From NCBI GenBank assembly GCA_963696525.1, contig CAVOKO010000009.1, forward strand, positions 62,001-126,000: a DNA stretch of 64,000 nt, written 5' to 3'. The stretch is from CAWBRT01 sp963696525 (lineage in GTDB: Bacteria > Acidobacteriota > Terriglobia > Terriglobales > Acidobacteriaceae). The position numbers were made by a program, and so were the translations under genes. The notes below the pieces were generated by a model, which saw only the letters and a program-made list of their open reading frames with translations, had not been told where the DNA came from and searched no databases. This document shows positions 17,861 through 25,319 of this stretch, piece after piece (position 1 is the first letter of the stretch; the number at the start of each line of letters is the position of its first letter).

Positions 17861-18330
17861 AGTTGTGCCCTTCCTTCCTAGTAATTGCCTGGACAGCCAT
17901 GAAAACAATTGTTTTCGATTGCCCTCGGTTTCCGCAAGCGCCTTCTGCTTGCACGGAGCTTGCCTTAGGGCTTCGAGCCTTTAAACCCGCTTGAACAAAC
18001 TCGGCCCAGCGGGGAGCGTTCCTGCGGAAGACAGACTCGTTTCCATTACCATATCCCAACCGGTAACCCGCAGGTGAATAACCCTCAATTCCACACGGCT
18101 AGTAGGACGAATTCATCTGATGGCGCATCGCGCCGAGCCCGCATGAGCCAATTGCGCACCCGCGAGGTAGAGAATACAACCGCATCGAGGGTAGCTGAAT
18201 CATACAGTTTCGTTTGTATAGCCGCGAGGGTGCATTTTGTGCAGAGCAAAAGGCCTCGCGCGTTGCGACCCGATTGTTGAGGAGCGACGGGCAAGCCGGA
18301 AACTGAGCCGCTAAGGCTTCCGGAAATCGG
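17861..18330. other. Intergenic region without recognisable gene
   Basis: 470 bp between the divergent WXXGXW gene and tRNA-Gly. Short open frames on both strands lack ribosome sites and familiar motifs. The part next to 17861 presumably carries the minus-strand promoter. Confidence 0.5.
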
Positions 18331-18358
18331 TTGCGGCGGATTTTCGAAGCGTTATAAT
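18331..18358 (+). promoter_or_regulatory. Sigma70-type promoter of tRNA-Gly
   Basis: TTGCGG at 18331-18336 and a perfect TATAAT at 18353-18358 are separated by 16 bp. The tRNA begins 11 bp after the -10 box, a normal distance. Confidence 0.75.
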
Positions 18359-18369
18359 ACGAATGCTGA

Positions 18370-18444
18370 GCGGGAGTAACTCAGTGGTAGAGTCACGGCT
18401 TCCCAAGCCGTTGGTCGCGGGTTCGATCCCCGTCTCCCGCTCCA
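18370..18444 (+). tRNA. tRNA-Gly(CCC)
   Basis: A complete cloverleaf of 75 nt. The acceptor GCGGGAG pairs with CTCCCGC, and the CCA end is encoded at 18442-18444. The anticodon stem is ACGGC/GCCGT with loop TTCCCAA, giving anticodon CCC at 18402-18404, which reads GGG. The T loop is GGTTCGATCC. No integrated element follows the 3' end. Confidence 0.96.
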
Positions 18445-18526
18445 TTTTTCTAATCCTCGCAGATCGATACGCACCATCCCGGCTTTGAGCTTTCCTGGCA
18501 GGCTCTATTTTAGATAACCTTTCCCT

Positions 18527-19384
18527 ATGAAGATGGTAAAGTTCCCGGCGCTGTTTTTCGTGTTGCTGGCGTTTTGCGGCACGCTTGCCGCCGCTCTGCT
18601 GTTCGCTCCAAGGGCAAGGCACGAGCCCAATTACTATCTCGGCTTCGACCGCAACGACTACCCCGGCGATGAAGCGCTGGCGCAGTTGCGCAAAACCTTC
18701 AGCTACACGGGATACTGGCTGAGCCTGCCGCCCGGCGCGAGAACAAACTCGTGGTCGGGCAAGCGCGCAACCCTGGCGGCTCGCGGTTTCGGATTTCTGC
18801 TGCTGTTTAACGGCAAGCTTTATCGCCAACTGCAGGCCGCGGGCGATGCCCGTCTGAGCGGCCGGCAAGACGCGGAGACCGCCGTGAACGCGGCCCGCCG
18901 AGAAGGATTCAGACGAGGCGCGGTGATCTTTTTGGATCAGGAGGAGGGCGGGGTGATGCTGCCTGCGCAATTCGCCTACATAGAAGCCTGGAGCAATGCG
19001 GTGCGCGCCGCCGGATTCATGCCGGGGATTTACTGCTCGGGAATGCCGGTCGCGCAGAAGCATGCTCCAGCCGTGACTACCGCGGCGGATCTGCGCGCGA
19101 AGCTCGGGGCCAAGCCGGTGAAACTCTGGGTAGCCAACGATCAATGCCCGCCTTCGCCCGGTTGCAGCTACGGCAAGTCGGCGCCCGCTCCCGCGGCAAG
19201 TGGCACCGGCGACGCATTGGTATGGCAGTTCGCCCAGTCGCCGAGACGCCGGCAGTTCACCGAAGGGTGCGCCTCCAGCTACGCCGCCGATGGCATGTGC
19301 TACGCTCCAGGCCTGCCTCACGGTGAGAATACTTTTGTCGACCTCAACAGCTCGACCTCGCCGGACCCATCGAATGGGCGGTAG
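18527..19384 (+). CDS. DUF1906-like (glycoside-hydrolase-like TIM barrel) secreted protein
   Basis: 285 residues. An N-terminal hydrophobic segment (FPALFFVLLAFCGTLAAALLF) is a signal peptide or anchor. The rest begins YYLGFDRNDYPGDEALAQL and contains YTGYWLSLPPG, GAVIFLDQEEGG, GFMPGIYCSG, LWVANDQCP and ALVWQFAQ; this strand pattern fits the glycoside-hydrolase-like barrel of DUF1906/GH25-like proteins. FLDQEEGG could hold an acidic active site. It would act outside the cytoplasm, perhaps on cell-wall glycan. The family assignment is by remembered motif similarity only. Confidence 0.65.
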   Translation: MKMVKFPALFFVLLAFCGTLAAALLFAPRARHEPNYYLGFDRNDYPGDEALAQLRKTFSYTGYWLSLPPGARTNSWSGKRATLAARGFGFLLLFNGKLYRQLQAAGDARLSGRQDAETAVNAARREGFRRGAVIFLDQEEGGVMLPAQFAYIEAWSNAVRAAGFMPGIYCSGMPVAQKHAPAVTTAADLRAKLGAKPVKLWVANDQCPPSPGCSYGKSAPAPAASGTGDALVWQFAQSPRRRQFTEGCASSYAADGMCYAPGLPHGENTFVDLNSSTSPDPSNGR

Positions 19385-19424
19385 CAGGGCCGAAGGTTTC
19401 ATCTATGGAAGAACCGCCGGAAGA

Positions 19425-19467
19425 AACGACCCCACTCTAGCCAACAGCAGGCTAGAATGGGCGACCA
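19425..19467. repeat. Family A hairpin variant (CTCTAGCC stem)
   Basis: ACCCCACTCTAGCC and GGCTAGAATGGGCGACC keep the frame with a TCTAGCC/GGCTAGA stem. Confidence 0.7.
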
Positions 19468-19496
19468 GCCTCGCGTGATGGAATTTAGTAGACCGG

Positions 19497-19865
19497 CTAG
19501 GGCTTTTTCTTACAGGCCCACGAATATTCTTGGCTGCCGCCGCCGAGTCTCAGCAGAAGCACGCCGGTAGTGCGATCAAGAGTGAAGTTATTGACATTTT
19601 CCTTCCACCTGCTAACCCAAGCCACCTTATCGCGCGTGATCGTCGCGGGCCACGCGCTGACATCGGCGCGAGTCGCACTGGTAATCCAGGAGGCCGCGGT
19701 GCCGGCACTCATGTCGATGCTCACATACAAGTCCTTAGGCGCTCGATCGGTGACAGCACATAGGAGCTCGATGGTCTCAGCATGGGCGGGGATAACGAGA
19801 CACGGGCCAACAGTTGCGCCGAGAACTATGGCCAGCCCGTACGCTAGAATCCGCGATCGAGTCAT
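19497..19865 (-). CDS. Hypothetical secreted protein
   Basis: 122 residues from the ATG at 19865, with GGAGAACAC just upstream; the frame extends to 19895 without a ribosome site. The signal peptide is MTRSRILAYGLAIVLGATV... ending near IPAHA-E. The mature part of about 95 residues carries two cysteines (ELLCAVTDR and SWACKKKP), likely a disulfide joining the first and last strands. NFTLDRTTGVLLLRLGGGSQEYSWAC looks like strands of a small beta protein. No function is known. Confidence 0.7.
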   Translation of the reverse strand: MTRSRILAYGLAIVLGATVGPCLVIPAHAETIELLCAVTDRAPKDLYVSIDMSAGTAASWITSATRADVSAWPATITRDKVAWVSRWKENVNNFTLDRTTGVLLLRLGGGSQEYSWACKKKP

Positions 19866-20025
19866 GTGTGTTCTCCTTGTTGAGTAACGAATCACTACCG
19901 AGAGTAGGCGGACCAGTTCGCACCGAAGTCACGCGGAAGTGCTACTTTGGTTAGAGGATCATACCACGTAGTTTTCGCGGTGCGGCATGAAGCCGAGGCG
20001 CAGGCGAAGATTTCAAAAGTGGATA

Positions 20026-20237
20026 AACTGCCCCACTCAAGCAAACGAAGCTTGAGTGAGCCACCCGACGGGTGACACTCACTCTCTACAGATGACACTT
20101 ACCTTCTATGGATGACACTCACTCAGGATGACGATTACATTCCACGGATGACACTTACGTTCTACCGATGACACTCACTCGCTCGGGATGACACTTACTT
20201 CCCACCGATGACACCCACCACTGCAAATGCGTGACAC
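20026..20237. repeat. Family A hairpin followed by a short tandem array
   Basis: 20026-20069 is a family A hairpin (CCCCACTCAAGC/GCTTGAGTGAGCCACCC). From about 20073 to 20237 follow roughly eight imperfect copies of a 19-23 bp unit, GATGACACTYAC plus a variable tail. The array ends at the metX stop codon. The rest of the gap back to 19866 holds nothing recognisable. Confidence 0.75.
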
Positions 20238-20239
20238 CT

Positions 20240-21331
20240 CTACAAGTGCGCGGCCAGGATAGTGGCCAGTTTCTCCGGTTCAGCGAGAAAGGCGTCGTGT
20301 CCGTGCGAGGACGCGATCTCGTGATACTCGCATTGCACGCCAGCGGCGGTGAATTGCTCGCCGAGAGCGCGCACGTCGGCGGCCGGAAAAAGCCAGTCGG
20401 AGGAAATTCCCACCAGGGTAACGTGCGCCCGAATGCGGCCATAGGCGGCCTGCGGCGAACCATGGGAGCGCACCGGGTCGAAGCTGTCCATGGTCTTGCT
20501 GATCGCCAGATAGGAGTTGGCATCGAAGCGCTGGACAAATTTTTCTCCCTGGTAGTCGAGGTATCCGGCGACGTCGAAGCGGTCGTCGGGGTGAGTCCAG
20601 GGATCTTCTCCGTTGCGGTTGGGATTGCGTCCGAAACGGGTGGCAAACAATTCGGCGGACTTGTAGGAGCACATGGCGATCTCGCGCGCCAAGGCGAGTC
20701 CCTTGGCGGGAACATCATGCGGAGGATAGTCGCCATTTTGCCATTTGGGATCGAGGCGAATTACGTGCCGTTGGAGATGATTCAAGGCCAAGCCCATCGA
20801 GCCCAGGGGAGCGGCGCCGATGGCCACGCAATGCTCGACGAATTGCGGGTAATCGATCGCCCATTCGAGCGCCTGCATGCCGCCGATGGAGCCGCCGATA
20901 ACCAGCTTGACCCGCTCGATTCCTAAAAATTCCAGCAGATGACGCTGCGCCCGAACGATATCGCCGACCGTAACCAGCGGAAAATTCGCGCCAAAAGGGC
21001 GGCCGCTGTCAGGGTCGATGGCGGAGGGTCCGGTCGAACCGTAACAGGAGCCCAGAATGTTGCTGCCAATGACGCAGTAGCGGCCATTGCCGAAGAGCCT
21101 TTCGTCATCGAACAACTCCGGCCACCAGGAGGCCACTTCGGCGGAGCCCGAAAGCGCGTGGCAGACGAGTACAACGTTATCGGCCGCGGCATTCGGCTCG
21201 CCGTACATGGCATAGCGGATGGTCACGGGGCGCAAAAGGCGGCCGCACTCCAGGGCGAAGCCCTCCTTCTCGGCGAAGGAGTGCTGCCCCTGGATCAAAT
21301 GCAAATCCAAATGCGAAGTGTCCGTGCTCAT
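20240..21331 (-). CDS. metX: Homoserine O-acetyltransferase
   Basis: 363 residues. MetX activates homoserine with acetyl-CoA (or succinyl-CoA in some members) for methionine synthesis. It is an alpha/beta hydrolase: the nucleophile is S148 in VIGGSIGGMQALEWA, and the Asp and His of the triad are in GISSDWLF and SSHGHDAFL. NVVLVCHALSGSAE and NILGSCYGSTGPSAIDP are family marks. The start overlaps the metY stop by ATGA, so it is translated from the metY-metX mRNA and falls under the upstream attenuator. Confidence 0.95.
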   Translation of the reverse strand: MSTDTSHLDLHLIQGQHSFAEKEGFALECGRLLRPVTIRYAMYGEPNAAADNVVLVCHALSGSAEVASWWPELFDDERLFGNGRYCVIGSNILGSCYGSTGPSAIDPDSGRPFGANFPLVTVGDIVRAQRHLLEFLGIERVKLVIGGSIGGMQALEWAIDYPQFVEHCVAIGAAPLGSMGLALNHLQRHVIRLDPKWQNGDYPPHDVPAKGLALAREIAMCSYKSAELFATRFGRNPNRNGEDPWTHPDDRFDVAGYLDYQGEKFVQRFDANSYLAISKTMDSFDPVRSHGSPQAAYGRIRAHVTLVGISSDWLFPAADVRALGEQFTAAGVQCEYHEIASSHGHDAFLAEPEKLATILAAHL

Positions 21332-22686
21332 TTCGCGCTCTTTCCTCCAGCGACGGATAGATCGGCATCGTGCGAGCTGGCGGTGGCCGTGTGGAGCGCC
21401 TGATCGAGGTCGTCGATCAGATCGCGCACGTCCTCGGTGCCGATCGACAGGCGCACCAACTCGGCGGTGACACCGGTATCAAGCTGCTCACTTTCGCTCA
21501 GTTGCTGGTGAGTGGTCGAAGCAGGATGAATCACCAGAGACTTCGAGTCTCCCAGATTGGCCAGCAGGCTGAAGAGTGAAAGCGAATTGATCAGCGTGCG
21601 ACCCGCTTCGTAGCCACCCTTGATGCCGAATGTTACCAAGGCTCCGCTGCCATCGGGAAGATACTTTTGCGCGCGGGCATAGTACTTGCTGCTGGGCAGA
21701 CCGGGATAGTTGACCCACTCGACGCCGGGATGCGTCCCCAGGTATTTGGCTATTGCGAGCGCGTTTTCGGAATGCCGCTGCATGCGGAGGTGCAAGGTCT
21801 CGGCGCCCTGCAGAAAGAGGAAAGCGTTGAATGGCGAGAGGCAAGCGCCGGTGTCGCGCAGGCCCTGCACGCGCGCTTTGAGAATGAAAGCCAGCGGCCC
21901 GAAGGCTTCGGTATAGGAGACGCCGTGATAGGAGGGATCGGGGTTGACGAAATCGGGAAAGCGTCCCGAAGCCTTCCAATCGAATTTGCCGCTGTCGACG
22001 ATAATGCCGCCGATGGAGGTACCATGACCGCCGATGAACTTGGTGGCGGAGTTGACAACGATATCGGCGCCCCACTCGATGGGCCGGCAGAGAGCGGGCG
22101 AGGCCGAGGTGTTGTCGATGACCAAGGGCAGCTTGTTCTCATGGGCGATGCGGGCGAGGGCTTCGATGTCGACAATGTCGAGCTTGGGATTGCCGAGAGT
22201 CTCGGTGTAAACCGCCTTGGTCTTTTTGTTGATTGCCTTGCGAATACCGTCGAAATCGTCGGCGTCGACGAAGCGTACCGTGATGCCCAGCTTGGGCAAA
22301 GTGTAATGGAAGAGGTTGTAGGTGCCGCCGTAGAGCGAGGTGGTGGAAACAATCTCGTCTCCGGCGCTGGCCAGGGTGGTGATGATGAGCGTCTCGGCAG
22401 CCTGTCCGGAGGCGGTTGCCAGGCCCGCGACGCCACCTTCGAGAGCCGCGATGCGCTTCTCGAAGACATCGGTGGTGGGGTTCATGATGCGGGTGTAAAT
22501 GTTGCCGAACTCCTTGAGCCCGAAGAGACGGCCGGCGTGATCGGCATCGTCGAAGACATAGGAAGTAGTTTGGTAAATCGGCACCGCGCGGGACTTGGTG
22601 GTGGGATCAACTTGCTGGCCGGCGTGAATGGCCAGGGTGGCGAAGCGCTGTTTTTTCTCAGTGTTGTTGTTTCCGTTTTCTGACAT
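21328..22686 (-). CDS. metY: O-acetylhomoserine sulfhydrylase (PLP)
   Basis: 452 residues from the ATG at 22686 (MSENGNNNTEKKQRFATLAIHAGQQ) with AAGGGG upstream; the frame to 22731 enters the attenuator. MetY joins O-acetylhomoserine with sulfide to give homocysteine. It is a Cys/Met-metabolism PLP enzyme: the PLP lysine is in VNSATKFIGGHGTSIGG, and TSYVFDDADHAGRLF, LFHYTLPKLGITVRFVD and SLSLFSLLANLGDSKSLVIHPASTTH are family blocks. It is the first gene of the operon, directly behind a terminator hairpin and a Met/Cys-rich leader ORF. Confidence 0.95.
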   Translation of the reverse strand: MSENGNNNTEKKQRFATLAIHAGQQVDPTTKSRAVPIYQTTSYVFDDADHAGRLFGLKEFGNIYTRIMNPTTDVFEKRIAALEGGVAGLATASGQAAETLIITTLASAGDEIVSTTSLYGGTYNLFHYTLPKLGITVRFVDADDFDGIRKAINKKTKAVYTETLGNPKLDIVDIEALARIAHENKLPLVIDNTSASPALCRPIEWGADIVVNSATKFIGGHGTSIGGIIVDSGKFDWKASGRFPDFVNPDPSYHGVSYTEAFGPLAFILKARVQGLRDTGACLSPFNAFLFLQGAETLHLRMQRHSENALAIAKYLGTHPGVEWVNYPGLPSSKYYARAQKYLPDGSGALVTFGIKGGYEAGRTLINSLSLFSLLANLGDSKSLVIHPASTTHQQLSESEQLDTGVTAELVRLSIGTEDVRDLIDDLDQALHTATASSHDADLSVAGGKSAK

Positions 22687-22721
22687 TGCTACTGCCCCTT
22701 TTGTAATTTTCTTGTTGGGTG

Positions 22722-22763
22722 AACAAAACAAAACGACCCACGATTGGATGACCGTGGGTCGTT
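22722..22763 (-). terminator. Attenuator terminator in the metYX leader
   Basis: On the minus strand AACGACCCACG and CGTGGGTCGTT form a perfect 11-bp stem with a 10-nt loop, followed by TTGTTTTGTT. It ends about 36 bp before the metY start, inside the leader, not after a gene, so it must be bypassed for metY expression. The 5' arm can pair alternatively with bases inside the leader ORF. Confidence 0.85.
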
Positions 22764-22797
22764 GAAATTCTTTGAAGTTTCCCTGCTTGAAAGGCTG

Positions 22798-22851
22798 TTA
22801 GTCAGCCGCCCACGGTCGCGCACGGAAACACATGTGCATGCACATGGCCAT
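22798..22851 (-). CDS. metYX leader peptide (Met/Cys-rich)
   Basis: A 17-codon ORF, MAMCMHMCFRARPWAAD, then TAA. Four of the first seven residues are Met and two of the first eight are Cys, the amino acids made by the pathway downstream. Codons 12-15 contain GACCGTGGG (22809-22817), the reverse complement of CCCACGGTC in the terminator 5' arm (22750-22758). A ribosome at the stop codon would cover it; a ribosome stalled at the Met codons would leave it free. No good ribosome site precedes the ATG, which is the main weakness. I know of no annotated family of this kind but could not search. Confidence 0.75.
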   Translation of the reverse strand: MAMCMHMCFRARPWAAD

Positions 22852-22886
22852 GGTTTGCGCGGTGTGGATTTGAGCCAACATTGGAA

Positions 22887-22918
22887 ATAGTATGCGGGAT
22901 AATAGGGGTTTTTGTCAA
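22887..22918 (-). promoter_or_regulatory. Sigma70-type promoter of the metYX operon
   Basis: A perfect TTGACA -35 at 22913-22918 (minus strand) is followed by CATACT (18-bp spacing) or TACTAT at 22887-22892 (20-bp spacing). Transcription would start near 22880, about 29 nt before the leader ATG. Confidence 0.7.
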
Positions 22919-22973
22919 AAAGAAAAAGCGGACGCGCTTTGGCGAGAGCTGCGGACAGGGGCAGAGTCCAAGA

Positions 22974-23012
22974 AACTACCCCGCCCTAGCTTCGCTAGAA
23001 CGGGGCACCCGC
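22974..23012. repeat. Family A hairpin (CCCTAGC stem)
   Basis: AACTACCCCGCCCTAGC and GCTAGAACGGGGCACCCG flank a TTC loop. Identical cores occur at 23964 and in each copy of the 249-bp tandem repeat at 25.3-26 kb. Confidence 0.8.
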
Positions 23013-23183
23013 ATGGCAGTTCACGTCAGCCCAATCACCCTTGCGGGCAGGCCCGTTGGGGAACGCGGCGCAGGCGAAAATCTTATTGAAATTTTTGGCG
23101 GAGAACGTACACTCTTCGTGCTGTCGGATATTGGATCCCGCGGATCCATTGATCAGACCAGCCAGCGATGAGGACGAAGAGCC

Positions 23184-23876
23184 ATGAAGAGCCTTTTGAT
23201 GAGCATTCTGCTGTTCCTGCCCTTCGTTCCGGCGACGGCCCAGGTCTCCAACTGCAACACAATGATCGGCGGAACCGCTGTAACCATTCCAGTTCCGGTT
23301 GCAAGATTTACAGAGGTCGGCAGTGAAAAGCGCGAATACTTCGAATGGCTGGCTCCATCCGGAAATCGCCTGCTGTGCGCTTTTGTTCCTATAGACATTT
23401 TGCCGCGCCTGAAGAAGCCTGCCGGTGGGATGGAGCGCTACATGCTGGTTGAGACCGCCCGGGCATGGGATGAGGGGAAGACCGAACTCACCACAGCCGA
23501 CTTCGAAGACATTGGTTCAAAGGTCCGAGGACAACTTGGCGATAGCACGGAAATGAACCGGACGGTTCAAGCATCCTCAGAGGACCTCAGCCGTAAGCTC
23601 AAGGCGATTGATCAGTCCAGAGACATAGCGCTCGGCCAGGTAACTCCTCTCGGGGTCCTCTTCCAAAAGCAGAATGTATTTGCTTTTGCCATGGTCCTTC
23701 CGGTGTCCTCCGAAGGAACGACCATAAGAGTGATTAACGTCTCAGTCCTGGTGCGGGTTCGGAACAGGGGACTGTTCGCTTATATCTATTCCACCGGTAC
23801 CGATCAGGGTTCCTTGAATTGGGCCCAGCAGACGGCGCAGGCGTGGGCGCAGCAAATCCTCGATGCGAATCAGTGA
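23184..23876 (+). CDS. Hypothetical secreted protein
   Basis: 230 residues with a signal peptide (MKSLLMSILLFLPFVPATAQ). Not recognised. The mature protein begins VSNCNTMIGGTAVTIPVPVARFTEVG, has mixed helices and strands, and ends in an amphipathic helix WAQQTAQAWAQQILDANQ. LFAYIYSTGTDQGSLNWAQQTAQAW near the end recalls small lipoprotein-like domains in which a helix packs on a sheet. Two cysteines (N23 region and LLCAFVP) may form a disulfide. It is probably periplasmic and monocistronic, with GAAGAG as ribosome site. Confidence 0.7.
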   Translation: MKSLLMSILLFLPFVPATAQVSNCNTMIGGTAVTIPVPVARFTEVGSEKREYFEWLAPSGNRLLCAFVPIDILPRLKKPAGGMERYMLVETARAWDEGKTELTTADFEDIGSKVRGQLGDSTEMNRTVQASSEDLSRKLKAIDQSRDIALGQVTPLGVLFQKQNVFAFAMVLPVSSEGTTIRVINVSVLVRVRNRGLFAYIYSTGTDQGSLNWAQQTAQAWAQQILDANQ

Positions 23877-23963
23877 TTGACAGCAGATTCGCGGGTGTCC
23901 GCGGGCGGCGCACCGGCACGAACACATGGGCATGCGGTTGCGAATAGGCAATAAGAGAACGTC

Positions 23964-24124
23964 AACTACCCCGCCCTAGCTTCGCTAGAACGGGGCACCC
24001 GGCACCAGGCACTTTGTTAAATAAACTCCCACATCTGCTAACTGCGGCAGATATGGGGCACCATTCAGGAAACTACCCCACATTAGCCAAACAATCACCC
24101 CGACGCAGGCGAACATGGGGCACC
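23964..24124. repeat. Three family A hairpins in a row
   Basis: 23964-24003 has the CCCTAGC stem, 24024-24062 the ATCTGC stem, and 24071-24124 the ATTAGCC/GGCGAAC frame. The third has CAATCACCCCGACGC in its loop, where a copy at 56645 carries a family B unit. The 360-bp gap holds no gene. Confidence 0.8.
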
Positions 24125-24191
24125 AGCGAGCGCAGATTTGCGGCCTCGCCATCTGGAGACTTCGCAAAAAGGCTGCGAATCTGATAAAAGT

Positions 24192-24226
24192 TGATCGGGA
24201 ATATTATTGATCGAGCAGTGATCGAG
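24192..24226 (+). promoter_or_regulatory. Three direct repeats of TGATCGRG upstream of the old yellow enzyme
   Basis: TGATCGGG at 24192 and TGATCGAG at 24208 and 24219 lie 11-45 bp before the start codon at 24237. The spacing (16 and 11 bp) and position suggest a regulator-binding site. No regulator gene is adjacent. Confidence 0.35.
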
Positions 24227-24236
24227 AATACAAAAT

Positions 24237-25304
24237 ATGGCAGACCTATTGACTCCTCTATCTCTACGCAGCGTCACGCTACGCAATCGCATTGTGCTCT
24301 CGCCGATGTGCCAGTACTCGGCCAAGGATGGGGTGCCAAACGATTGGCACCTGGTTCACCTGGGGGCGCGCGCCCAGGGCGGGGCCGCGCTGATTCTGAC
24401 GGAAGCGACCGCGGTCGCGCCAGAGGGCCGCATCTCGCCCTCGGACCTCGGACTGTGGAAAGACGAGCAGATCGAAGCCTTCCAGCGCATTGCCCGTTTT
24501 GTCACCTCGCAAGGGGCGGTCATAGGGATGCAGCTTGCCCACGCGGGAAGAAAGGCCTGTACCGCCGCTCCGTGGCTGAACAGGGTTGCACTGACCCCTG
24601 AAAACGGCGGCTGGAGGCCGATCTACGCGCCCAGCGCGATTCCCTTCGATGCCGATTCAATCGTTCCGGAAGCACTTGACGTGGCCGGCATTCAGCGGAT
24701 CATAGGGCAATTCCAGGCGGCTGCCGGGCGCGCGCTCACGGCGGGAATGAAGGTGCTGGAGCTGCACGCGGCGCATGGCTACCTGGCTCACCAGTTCCTC
24801 TCGCCGATTTCCAATCAGCGCAAGGATCAGTATGGCGGCTCGTTCGAGAACCGTACCCGGTTTGTCCGCGAAATGGTGGCAGCGGTTCGCCAGATCTGGC
24901 CGGATGAGCTGCCCCTGCTGGTGCGCATCAGCGCCACCGATTGGGTGCCAAACGGCTGGGACTTGGAACAGTCGGTCGAGCTGGCGCGTCAACTGAAACC
25001 ACTGGGAGTGGACCTTATCGACTGCTCCTCGGGAGGCAACGTGGTGAACGCCCAGATACCGGTCGGCCCGGGATACCAGGTTGCATTTGCCCGGCAAATA
25101 CGCGAAACGGGAATCCCGACGGGAGCCGTCGGACTGATTACATCGGCGCAGCAGGCGGACCAGATCATCCGCTGCGGCGACGCCGATGCGGTGCTGCTGG
25201 GACGCGAGTTCCTGCGCCAGCCCTACTGGGGACTGCTGGCCGCGCACGCGCTCGGGCGCGATGTCGAATGGCCCAAACAGTACGACCGGGCTAAACGCTT
25301 CTGA
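24237..25304 (+). CDS. Old yellow enzyme family NADH:flavin oxidoreductase (YqjM type)
   Basis: 355 residues. OYE proteins use FMN and NAD(P)H to reduce activated C=C bonds of enals, enones and nitro compounds. RNRIVLSPMCQYSAKDG carries the Cys that marks the thermophilic/YqjM class, and GMQLAHAGRKA, ELHAAHGYLAHQFLSPISNQRKDQYGG (substrate His pair and proton-donor region; quoted here in part as HAAHGYL) and VLLGREFLRQPYW are family blocks. It is cytoplasmic and appears monocistronic. TGATCGRG direct repeats upstream may control it. Confidence 0.93.
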   Translation: MADLLTPLSLRSVTLRNRIVLSPMCQYSAKDGVPNDWHLVHLGARAQGGAALILTEATAVAPEGRISPSDLGLWKDEQIEAFQRIARFVTSQGAVIGMQLAHAGRKACTAAPWLNRVALTPENGGWRPIYAPSAIPFDADSIVPEALDVAGIQRIIGQFQAAAGRALTAGMKVLELHAAHGYLAHQFLSPISNQRKDQYGGSFENRTRFVREMVAAVRQIWPDELPLLVRISATDWVPNGWDLEQSVELARQLKPLGVDLIDCSSGGNVVNAQIPVGPGYQVAFARQIRETGIPTGAVGLITSAQQADQIIRCGDADAVLLGREFLRQPYWGLLAAHALGRDVEWPKQYDRAKRF

Positions 25305-25319
25305 AATCACATGCTCGTG

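Noticed and set aside
18074..18294. Overlapping short ORFs on both strands upstream of tRNA-Gly
   Set aside because: No ribosome site, no domain motif, and both strands are open at once, which is expected by chance.
20073..20237. CRISPR array or iteron origin
   Set aside because: Units are 19-23 bp, back to back with no spacers, and no replication or cas gene is adjacent.
22722..22763. SAM riboswitch upstream of metY
   Set aside because: No recognisable SAM-I, SAM-II or SAM-IV core was found; the leader ORF and the competing hairpins explain the region better.
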